6,793 nt of DNA from Actinomycetota bacterium (GTDB taxonomy: Bacteria; Actinomycetota; UBA4738; HRBIN12), in contig SIRV01000195.1 of the NCBI GenBank assembly GCA_004366195.1, positions 1-6,793 on the forward strand, in the 5' to 3' direction. The notes beneath the pieces were generated by a model that had not been told where the DNA came from, did no database searches, and saw nothing but the letters and a program-made list of their open reading frames with translations. Positions 1 through 4,685 of the stretch are shown in pieces. How positions within the stretch are numbered: the stretch's first letter is position 1; each line of letters starts with the position of its first letter. The position numbers and the translations under genes are program-made.

Positions 1-1901
1 GGTGAGGGGGATCGGGTCTCACGGAGGTCCCCCGCGGCCGTCCATCGCCCCGCGTCCCACCGGATCAGCTGCTCCTCCACCAGCATGTCGAGGAGTTCCT
101 CGAGGAACAGGGGGTTGCCCTCGGCCGCCTCCGTGATGCGGGTCCGGACGTCCGGCGCGAGGTCGCCCCGCCCGAGCAGGTTGCGCACGAGCTCGTCGCT
201 CTCCTCCGGCCCGAGGGGCCCGAGCGCGAGGTTCGTTGCGTCCAGGCGACCGGCTCCCCAGGTCGGGCGACGCTCGACGAGCTCGGGGCGGGCGGTTCCG
301 ACGAGCAGGAGCGGTGTGTGGCGGGCCGAGGCCGCCAGGTGCTCGATCACGTCGAGGAGCGTCGCCTCTGCCCAGTGGAGGTCCTCGAGGACCACGACGC
401 AGAGGTCGCCCGACGCGACCGCCGCGAGGAAGCGTCGGAGGGCCCAGGCGATGTCCTCCGTCGCGGTGCGGAGCTCCGCCAGGCCGAGGACCGCGAGGAT
501 GTGCTCCGCGACGAAGTCGCTCTCCGGCTCCCCGACCGTCGACAGGAGTCGCGCGATCCTCTCGCTCGCCTCCGACGGGGAGGCTCCCGGGTGGAGGTCG
601 ATGGCCGCCCGGACGACCTCGATCACCGGCCAGAACGTGATGTCGCGACCGTGGGGCGGGCAGTGACCGACGAGGACCCGAGCCCGGGCGCGCAGCTCCT
701 CGACGAACTCCTCGACGAGGCGGGACTTCCCGATGCCGGCGGGGCCGAGAACCGTGACGAGCGAGGCCGTCCCCTGTCGGGTCGCTCGCTCGGCCGCCTG
801 CCGCAGGACCGCAAGGTCCCCGTGACGTCCGACGAGGGGTGAACGACGCCGCGGACGGGGGCGGCCCGCGGGTGGGGCGCCGACGACGCGGAACGCGGAG
901 ACCGGCTCGGCGTCGTCCGGGAGCGCGATGAGCCGGGTGGGTTCCATCTCGACCGCGGGCTGCGCGAGCCGTGACGTGGTTGGGCTCGCCAGGATCTCCC
1001 CCGCGCGGGCGACCCGGGCGAGCCGATCCGCGGTGTCCAGGGGGTCCGCGGACAGGAGCGAGCGATCGCGTCCGGTCTCGCGGACCAGCACCTCACCGGT
1101 GGCCACGCCGACCCGGAGCCGGGGCGGTGGCTGGAGCCCGCGGAGGCGTTCGCCGAGCTCGACCGCGGCGCACGCGGCCCGGACGGGATCGTCCGCGTGG
1201 GCCTCGAGGAGCCCGAACAGCGATGCCACCCGTCCTCCGATCACCTCGCCGACGTGGCCCCCGTGGGCCGCGATGATCTCGCGGGCCACCTCGACGGCGG
1301 CGGCGAGGTGCGAGGCCTGCGCCTCGGGATCCGCGCCACCGCCCGGATCGGCGAGGTGACAGACCAGGGCGGTCACGACCCGTCGCGTGGTGCGCGCCCG
1401 ACCGGCCGACGGCGGTTCGGGGGGCTCCAGGGCGGGGTTCTGCGCGAGGATCCGGCGCTCGAGCTCCGCGATCGCGGGCCCCGGCTCGATGCCGAGCTCC
1501 ACCGAGAGGGCGTGACGGAGCCGGGTGCATACCTCGAGCGCGTCTGCCTGGCGGCCTGCGCGGTACAGGGCGAGGGCGGCGACCGCCGCCAGGCGCTCGT
1601 CGTGCGGTCTGGCCACGAGCGCGGCCTCGACTGCGGGGACGATCTCACGGTGGCGACCGAGGGCGAGCTCCGCCTCGAACCGGAGGAGGGTGGCCCCGTC
1701 CCGCTCCCCGGCGAGGCCCTCGATCTCTGCCATCGCCGGGCCGGGGATGTCGAGCCCCTCGAGGGGCCGGCCGCCCCAGAGGTCGAGGGCGCGCTCGAGG
1801 AGCTCCCGGGCTCCCGCGTGGTCGCCGCGGGCCATGGCCTCACGGGCCTCGTCCAGTTCCGCGCGGAGGCGCTCGAGATCGAGCGCCTCGGGGTCGACCA
1901 C
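1..1901 (-). CDS. SARP-like STAND ATPase regulator: BTAD + degenerate cyclase domain + AAA (3' end outside window)
   Basis: The minus-strand frame is open from a TAG at 1944-1946 to the left edge, so the C-terminus (usually TPR-rich in this family) is missing from the window. From a GTG at 1901, 633 codons are visible. Residues about 7-158 match a BTAD domain (ALYRAGRQADAL, ELGIEPGPA). Residues about 175-320 match the class III cyclase fold (HGGHV, VGVATGEV, ADRLARVARAGEI), but both metal-binding aspartates are replaced: VCHL (H182) and IGGRV (G223). The domain is therefore probably a non-catalytic sensor. An AAA/NTPase follows, with Walker A GPAGIGKSR (K392), Walker B VVVLEDLHWAE (E506, D507) and GNPLFLEELL near the visible end. 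Such proteins are cytoplasmic signal-integrating regulators. The winged helix that normally precedes BTAD is absent, yet the in-frame codons just upstream of the GTG still read ERAPGYAL, the usual junction sequence. No ATG, GTG or TTG lies between the TAG and 1901, and the GTG has no Shine-Dalgarno. The family call is firm; the start is uncertain. Confidence 0.85.
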   Translation of the reverse strand, partial: MVDPEALDLERLRAELDEAREAMARGDHAGARELLERALDLWGGRPLEGLDIPGPAMAEIEGLAGERDGATLLRFEAELALGRHREIVPAVEAALVARPHDERLAAVAALALYRAGRQADALEVCTRLRHALSVELGIEPGPAIAELERRILAQNPALEPPEPPSAGRARTTRRVVTALVCHLADPGGGADPEAQASHLAAAVEVAREIIAAHGGHVGEVIGGRVASLFGLLEAHADDPVRAACAAVELGERLRGLQPPPRLRVGVATGEVLVRETGRDRSLLSADPLDTADRLARVARAGEILASPTTSRLAQPAVEMEPTRLIALPDDAEPVSAFRVVGAPPAGRPRPRRRSPLVGRHGDLAVLRQAAERATRQGTASLVTVLGPAGIGKSRLVEEFVEELRARARVLVGHCPPHGRDITFWPVIEVVRAAIDLHPGASPSEASERIARLLSTVGEPESDFVAEHILAVLGLAELRTATEDIAWALRRFLAAVASGDLCVVVLEDLHWAEATLLDVIEHLAASARHTPLLLVGTARPELVERRPTWGAGRLDATNLALGPLGPEESDELVRNLLGRGDLAPDVRTRITEAAEGNPLFLEELLDMLVEEQLIRWDAGRWTAAGDLRETRSPS

Positions 1902-1943
1902 GAGCGCGTACCCGGGCGCCCGTTCCGCGACCGCTCCCTCGTG

Positions 1944-1970
1944 CTAGGGCTTCGGGAACTTCTTGGGCAT
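1944..1970 (-). CDS. Micro-ORF 2, peptide MPKKFPKP
   Basis: This is an 8-codon ORF: ATG at 1970-1968, three AAG lysine codons, Pro as the last residue, and TAG at 1946-1944. A near-ideal Shine-Dalgarno AGGAGGT (1982-1976) sits 5 nt upstream. It is a diverged copy of micro-ORF 1, 83 nt away, and similarity extends from before the Shine-Dalgarno to about 9 nt past the stop (CACGAGGGA against CGCGAGGGA). It is in the same frame as the downstream regulator, so reading through the TAG would fuse the peptide to the BTAD protein. The peptide is basic and proline-rich, with no signal sequence. It could be a leader peptide for translational coupling or attenuation, or a small signalling peptide; I do not recognise it. 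A C-terminal proline before a stop is known to slow termination in some leader peptides such as TnaC, which would suit a leader role, but that is inference. Confidence 0.6.
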   Translation of the reverse strand: MPKKFPKP

Positions 1971-1975
1971 CCGCC

Positions 1976-1982
1976 ACCTCCT
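1976..1982 (-). promoter_or_regulatory. Shine-Dalgarno of micro-ORF 2
   Basis: AGGAGGT lies 5 nt before the ATG at 1970. It is a full anti-SD match, whereas the large regulator gene has no recognisable site before its GTG. This is the main reason to treat the micro-ORF as translated. Confidence 0.65.
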
Positions 1983-2003
1983 GCACGGGATCTCCTGCAC
2001 GGG
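1978..2003. repeat. 12-bp perfect direct repeat, 14-bp period
   Basis: CTCCTGCACGGG occurs at 1978-1989 and 1992-2003 on the + strand. Read on the minus strand this is CCCGTGCAGGAG twice, so the micro-ORF 2 Shine-Dalgarno region is partly duplicated: a second GCAGGAG sits 14 nt further upstream with no start codon behind it. It may be a slippage product, or a standby ribosome site. Confidence 0.7.
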
Positions 2004-2021
2004 CAGCTCCCTGCGGATCCC
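1987..2021 (-). promoter_or_regulatory. RNA hairpin between the two micro-ORFs
   Basis: In the minus-strand transcript an outer GGGATC (2021-2016) can pair with GATCCC (1992-1987). Inside it, GCA (2014-2012) pairs with TGC (1999-1997) and GGG (2011-2009) with CCC (2003-2001). The loop is AGCTG, with one bulged G and an internal loop AGGA. The structure starts 5 nt after the stop of micro-ORF 1 and ends 4 nt before the Shine-Dalgarno of micro-ORF 2. A ribosome on micro-ORF 1 could therefore affect its folding. There is no U-tract, so it is not a classical terminator. Pairing was found by eye and no energy was calculated. Confidence 0.4.
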
Positions 2022-2026
2022 TCGCG

Positions 2027-2056
2027 CTACATCTTGGGGAACTTCCGCGGCATCAT
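2027..2056 (-). CDS. Micro-ORF 1, peptide MMPRKFPKM
   Basis: This is a 9-codon ORF beginning with two in-frame ATGs (2056-2054 and 2053-2051) and ending in TAG (2029-2027). The Shine-Dalgarno AGGAGGT (2068-2062) is 5 nt from the first ATG and 8 nt from the second, so either could be used. Counting from the second ATG, the peptide aligns without gaps to micro-ORF 2: MPRKFPKM against MPKKFPKP. Codon differences are CCG/CCC (silent), CGG/AAG (R to K), CCC/CCG (silent) and ATG/CCC at the last position; AAG, TTC and AAG are identical. That pattern suggests the core MP(K/R)KFPK has been under coding constraint since the duplication. It is in a different frame from micro-ORF 2 and the regulator. Its function is unknown. 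Confidence 0.58.
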   Translation of the reverse strand: MMPRKFPKM

Positions 2057-2061
2057 TCCGC

Positions 2062-2068
2062 ACCTCCT
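2062..2068 (-). promoter_or_regulatory. Shine-Dalgarno of micro-ORF 1
   Basis: AGGAGGT lies 5 nt before the first ATG (2056). It has the same heptamer and the same spacing as micro-ORF 2, and so forms part of the duplicated unit. Confidence 0.65.
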
Positions 2069-2211
2069 CACGCCTGGGAGCGGGAGGGCTCGCGTGAGTC
2101 AGCGGCGGACCCTCGGGCGTCGCCCGGTCCGCTGCGGCCCACCGTCCCTGATCTTCCGTACCGTGCACCTCCCGCCCTCGCACCGATGTGGCGTCAGCAT
2201 GGGGTAGGGGC

Positions 2212-2240
2212 CTGAGGGCTCGCTGAGGCGCCCCTGAAGC
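2212..2240. promoter_or_regulatory. Three direct repeats with 11-bp period, possible SARP/OmpR-type operator
   Basis: CTGAGGG (2212), CTGAGGC (2223) and CTGAAGC (2234) are heptamers separated by 4-bp spacers, an exact 11-bp period. SARP and OmpR-type winged-helix regulators are known to bind direct repeats spaced about one helical turn apart, usually just upstream of a -10 box. The set lies between two divergent transcription units, one encoding a SARP-like protein. Read on the minus strand the units end in CAG and point towards a weak CATGCT. The local regulator lacks its own DNA-binding domain, so another SARP would be needed. A chance repeat in GC-rich DNA is possible. Confidence 0.3.
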
Positions 2241-2301
2241 GGAGCCGTTCGGACGCGGCGCGGGGGGCGAGGGCGGCGCTCCTCCGATCCCGGAGCCTGC
2301 C

Positions 2302-2307
2302 TATACT
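2302..2307 (+). promoter_or_regulatory. -10 box of transporter leader
   Basis: TATACT matches the sigma-70-type -10 consensus at five of six positions and stands out in this GC-rich sequence. An ATG begins 6 nt after it (2314), the distance expected for a transcription start, which suggests a leaderless mRNA. No convincing -35 element is visible about 17 nt upstream. Confidence 0.5.
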
Positions 2308-2313
2308 CGGGCC

Positions 2314-2382
2314 ATGCGTGGAGCGGGGCGAGACCGGTACGTCCCCGCGAGCGTTCGGCGACCCCCACGCGTCGCTCCCTGA
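2314..2382 (+). CDS. Possible leaderless upstream ORF (22 aa) coupled to the MFS gene
   Basis: ATG at 2314 falls where transcription from the TATACT box should begin. The frame runs 22 codons to TGA at 2380-2382, 5 nt before the ATG of the transporter. The peptide is arginine- and proline-rich (begins MRGAGRDRYV) with no recognised domain. The transporter has no Shine-Dalgarno, so termination of this ORF and re-initiation at 2388 would explain its translation. Leaderless upstream ORFs coupled to the next gene are well known in actinobacteria. The evidence is positional only, and codon bias over 22 codons is not informative. Confidence 0.35.
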   Translation: MRGAGRDRYVPASVRRPPRVAP

Positions 2383-2387
2383 CGCTG

Positions 2388-3608
2388 ATGCGCGCGCTCC
2401 GCGAGCCCGCCGCGATCCGGGGCCTGTTCGTGGTCTTCGGCTTCGCCGTCGGCGCGTTCTTCCCGTTCGTCTCCCTCTACCTCCGGGCCCGGGGGCTCGA
2501 CCCCGAGGCGATCGGCCTGGTGATCGCCGTGATGGCCGTCGCGCGGTTGGCCGCGAACCCCGTGTGGGGTCATCTGGGCGACGCGGTGATCGGGCGCGTG
2601 AACGCGCTCCGCGTCGGCACCCTCGGCGTCGCGGCGACGGCCGCCGCGATGAACCTGGTGGAGGGGCCTGTCGCGATCTCGGCCACCGCGTTCGCGCTCG
2701 CGGCGATGCAGGTCGCCGGCGGGCCGAACCTGGACGCGATCGCGCTCGCGCACCTCGGCGAGGAGCGCATGACCGACTACGGTCGGATCCGCGCGTGGGA
2801 AAGCCTGTCGTACGCGATCGCCTGCCTCGCCTTCGGCGCCCTCCTCGAGGCGGCCGGGATCGGGTGGGCGATGCGGGTATACGCGGTCGCGTCCCTCGCC
2901 GTGGTGGCGTGGAGCGTGGCGCTGCGAGCCGACCGCGCGACACGGGCGGCCGGCCACGGCAAGCTCGGGACGGTCGGCGCGGTCTTCCGCGAGGCGCCGC
3001 GGTTCTGGGGGCTGCTGGTCGCCACGCTGCTCGTGTGGACGGCGTTCAACGCCGCGTGGAACTTCATCGCGCTGAAGATCTCGGACGGGGGCGGCGGACC
3101 CCTGCTCGTCGGCGCTGGCCTCGCCCTCGGGGGGCTCGTCGAGGTCCCCGTCATGCGGCTCTCCTCGCGTCTGCAGTCGCGGTGGGGGCTCCGGCGCGTG
3201 TTCGTGCTCGGGTGCCTCGTCTACGCGCTCGGGTTCTTGCTCTGGGGCGCGATCTCGAACCCCACCATCGTCTCGATGCTCGCCGTCCTCGAGGGGACCG
3301 GTTTCGGGTTGCTCTTCACGACCGGCGTGGTGATCGTGGGCCGCCTGCTCCCGAACCACCTCTACGCGACCGGCAACGCGGTCGCCGCCATGGCGGGGTT
3401 CGGCATCGGTCCGATCCTCGGCGCCGGGATCGGTGGCCTCGTGTATCAGCACGCGGGTCCGACGGTGCTGTACTTCGGAGCCTCCGCGCTCGCCACATGC
3501 GGCGCGCTCGCGGCGTGGGTGGCGCTCTCGGTACCGGCACTTGCGCGTCCCGCGGCCGTCCCTTCGGTCGAGGCGGGGGCGCGGCCCGAGCCGGGGCTCG
3601 TCCCGTAG
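2388..3608 (+). CDS. MFS transporter, MFS_1_like type
   Basis: The product is a 406-residue integral membrane protein of about 12 hydrophobic helices, the usual size for a major facilitator superfamily permease. The N-terminal segment (FFPFVSLYLRARGLDPEAIG, residues about 25-43) and the loop 2-3 signature ANPVWGHLGDAVIGR (about 56-70) resemble the MFS_1_like group. A longer loop near 185-200 separates two six-helix halves. The C-terminus is a short soluble Pro/Ala-rich tail (ends PEPGLVP). It would move a small solute or drug across the membrane by a proton-coupled or uniport mechanism, but the substrate cannot be read from sequence. The ATG at 2388 is the first start in frame and puts helix 1 about 10 residues in. 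It lacks a Shine-Dalgarno, so translation probably depends on the small ORF ending 5 nt upstream. The RAM-domain gene follows after 65 nt. The superfamily call is secure. Confidence 0.88.
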   Translation: MRALREPAAIRGLFVVFGFAVGAFFPFVSLYLRARGLDPEAIGLVIAVMAVARLAANPVWGHLGDAVIGRVNALRVGTLGVAATAAAMNLVEGPVAISATAFALAAMQVAGGPNLDAIALAHLGEERMTDYGRIRAWESLSYAIACLAFGALLEAAGIGWAMRVYAVASLAVVAWSVALRADRATRAAGHGKLGTVGAVFREAPRFWGLLVATLLVWTAFNAAWNFIALKISDGGGGPLLVGAGLALGGLVEVPVMRLSSRLQSRWGLRRVFVLGCLVYALGFLLWGAISNPTIVSMLAVLEGTGFGLLFTTGVVIVGRLLPNHLYATGNAVAAMAGFGIGPILGAGIGGLVYQHAGPTVLYFGASALATCGALAAWVALSVPALARPAAVPSVEAGARPEPGLVP

Positions 3609-3637
3609 CGGGCGGCGCGGGCTCCCGGCGGTTCTCA

Positions 3638-3643
3638 TAGGAT
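3638..3643 (+). promoter_or_regulatory. Possible -10 box for the RAM-domain gene
   Basis: TAGGAT is a good actinobacterial -10 hexamer in the 65-nt gap after the transporter. It would put the start of transcription about 25 nt before the GTG at 3674. No -35 element is seen, so co-transcription with the transporter is also possible. Confidence 0.35.
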
Positions 3644-3673
3644 GGGGGCGTCCGCACGAGCGAGGGGGTTGCC

Positions 3674-3907
3674 GTGGTCAGCGCGTACATCCTCATCCAG
3701 ACCGAGGTCGGCAGGGCGAGCCAGGTGACGCGCGAGCTCTCCACCATCCAGGGCATCGTGTCGGTCGATCCGGTGACGGGCCCCTACGACGTGATCGCGC
3801 GGGGCGAGGCCAAGGACCTCGACGAGCTGGCCAAGACCATCGTGATGCCGATCCAGGCGGTGGAGGGGGTCACCCGCACGCTGACCTGTCCGGTGCTGTC
3901 CATCTGA
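3674..3907 (+). CDS. Stand-alone Lrp/AsnC ligand-binding (RAM) domain protein
   Basis: This 77-residue protein consists only of the alpha-beta ferredoxin-like RAM domain found at the C-terminus of Lrp/AsnC regulators. The family pattern is clear: AYILIQTEVG at the N-terminus, a helix, then IVSVDPVTGPYDVIARGEA (residues about 29-46), a second helix (DLDELAKTIV) and a final strand ending CPVLSI. There is no helix-turn-helix, so it cannot bind DNA in the usual way. Stand-alone versions form oligomers and bind amino acids or other small effectors, and may modulate full-length Lrp proteins. The start is GTG, supported by GAGGGGG (3662-3668) 5 nt upstream, and the protein aligns from its first residues. 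It lies between a transporter and a pirin on the same strand; the gap to the pirin holds a GC hairpin. Confidence 0.85.
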   Translation: MVSAYILIQTEVGRASQVTRELSTIQGIVSVDPVTGPYDVIARGEAKDLDELAKTIVMPIQAVEGVTRTLTCPVLSI

Positions 3908-3930
3908 GGACGGACGGCGCGTCTCGACAC

Positions 3931-3951
3931 CGGGCCGGCCCGGCCGGCCCG
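3931..3951 (+). terminator. GC hairpin in the RAM-pirin gap, no U-tract
   Basis: CGGGCCGG (3931-3938) and CCGGCCCG (3944-3951) form a perfect 8-bp stem around CCCGG, 24 nt after the RAM stop codon. All pairs are G-C. No T-run follows, so at most it is a weak or factor-dependent terminator, an mRNA stabiliser, or a dyad formed by chance in GC-rich DNA. Confidence 0.3.
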
Positions 3952-3977
3952 CATCCCGGCTCGACCCGAGGACCCCG

Positions 3978-4682
3978 ATGCTGAAGATCCGACGCGACCG
4001 CGAGATCGTCGACGTGGACGGCGGGTGGTTCCGCGCCCGCTGGCACTTCTCCTTCGACTCGTACCACGACCCCGAGTACGTCTCCTTCGGGCCGCTCCGG
4101 GTCTTCAACGACGATCGCCTCGTGCCGGGGGCGATCTGGCCCCTCCATCCCCACCGGGACGTGGAGGGCATCACCTACGTCGTGGAGGGCACGTTCCGTC
4201 ACCAGGACGACGTCGGCGGCCCGCCGGGGCCGCTGCCGGCCGGCTCGGTCCAGCGGATGACGCTCGGCCGCGGCGCCTGGCACTCGGAGCAGAACGCCTC
4301 CGAGACCGAGCCGATGCGCTTCATCCAGATGTGGATCATGCCGGCCGAGCGCGGGCTCGAGCCCGGCGTCGAGCAGCGGGTCTTCACGACCGAGGACCGA
4401 ACCGACCGGCTGCTCGAGGTCGTGAGCGGCGACGGGGGCGACGCCGTCCTCGTCCACCAGGACGCGCGCGTCTACGTGTCGCGGCTGAACCCGGGCGTCG
4501 AGGTCGCCCACGTGCTCGGCCCCGGCCGCGGTGTCTACCTCTACGTGATCGAGGGGGACGCTCGGGTGAACGGCGAGCGCATGACGACCGGCGACGCCGC
4601 CCAGATCTGGGACGAGCCGGGGATCCGGATCGCCGCCGACGCCCCAACCGAGCTCGTCCTGGTCGACGTCCCCCTCGGGTGA
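3978..4682 (+). CDS. Pirin family protein (bicupin, YhhW-like)
   Basis: This 234-residue protein has the two-cupin pirin layout. The N-terminal cupin carries the metal-site signature PLHPHRDVEGITYVVEG (H57, H59) and GAWHSEQNASETEP (H102, E104). This is the His-His-His-Glu set that binds iron or nickel in pirins such as E. coli YhhW, so the metal site looks intact. The C-terminal cupin (about 140-234) is less conserved, as is normal. Some pirins degrade flavonols as quercetin 2,3-dioxygenases and others act as redox sensors or protein partners; which applies here cannot be told. It is cytoplasmic, with no signal peptide. The start ATG has GAGGA 5 nt upstream (3968-3972), and the protein begins at the family's usual point (MLKIRRD). 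The stop lies 3 nt from the stop of the convergent FAD oxidoreductase, leaving no room for a separate terminator. Confidence 0.92.
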   Translation: MLKIRRDREIVDVDGGWFRARWHFSFDSYHDPEYVSFGPLRVFNDDRLVPGAIWPLHPHRDVEGITYVVEGTFRHQDDVGGPPGPLPAGSVQRMTLGRGAWHSEQNASETEPMRFIQMWIMPAERGLEPGVEQRVFTTEDRTDRLLEVVSGDGGDAVLVHQDARVYVSRLNPGVEVAHVLGPGRGVYLYVIEGDARVNGERMTTGDAAQIWDEPGIRIAADAPTELVLVDVPLG

Positions 4683-4685
4683 CGC

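Larger units (their letters stand above)
1944..2070 (-). repeat. Diverged tandem duplication (Shine-Dalgarno + micro-ORF), two units 83 nt apart
   Basis: Both units contain, in order, a GTG, AGGAGGTG, a short GC spacer, ATGCC(C/G), a two-codon K/R stretch, AAGTTCCC, AAG, a variable codon, TAG and C(A/G)CGAGGGA. Unit 1 has an extra ATG and small spacer differences. The similar stretch is about 50 nt, beyond what shared base composition would produce, and it keeps the reading frame of the peptide. Confidence 0.6.
2057..2313. other. Divergent intergenic region between regulator leader and transporter leader
   Basis: No convincing gene is seen on either strand here. Open frames cross it but lack sensible starts or codon bias. 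It should hold the promoters for both directions. On the + strand a good -10 box lies at 2302. On the minus strand the best candidate -10 is only CATGCT (2201-2196), 10 bp beyond the last of three direct repeats. If that is used, the transcript would carry about 130 nt of leader before micro-ORF 1. Confidence 0.5.

Noticed and set aside
1944..2183. 79-codon minus-strand ORF ending in MPKKFPKP
   Set aside because: Only the last eight codons are credible. The upstream part has no Shine-Dalgarno, no SARP-like winged-helix pattern, and runs through micro-ORF 1 in a different frame.
1197..2207. Plus-strand 336-codon open frame opposite the regulator
   Set aside because: It is an antisense shadow: the minus-strand frame encodes clear BTAD and cyclase-like domains here, and the + strand product has no domain-like pattern.
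1973..2310. Hidden winged helix of the regulator displaced by a frameshift
   Set aside because: All three minus-strand frames were read by eye and none shows the expected winged-helix sequence, so a single indel would not restore it.
2301..3638. Minus-strand 445-codon open frame opposite the transporter
   Set aside because: The product is a low-complexity Arg/Glu/His-rich sequence, typical of the complement of a GC-rich membrane-protein gene. The + strand encodes an obvious MFS permease.
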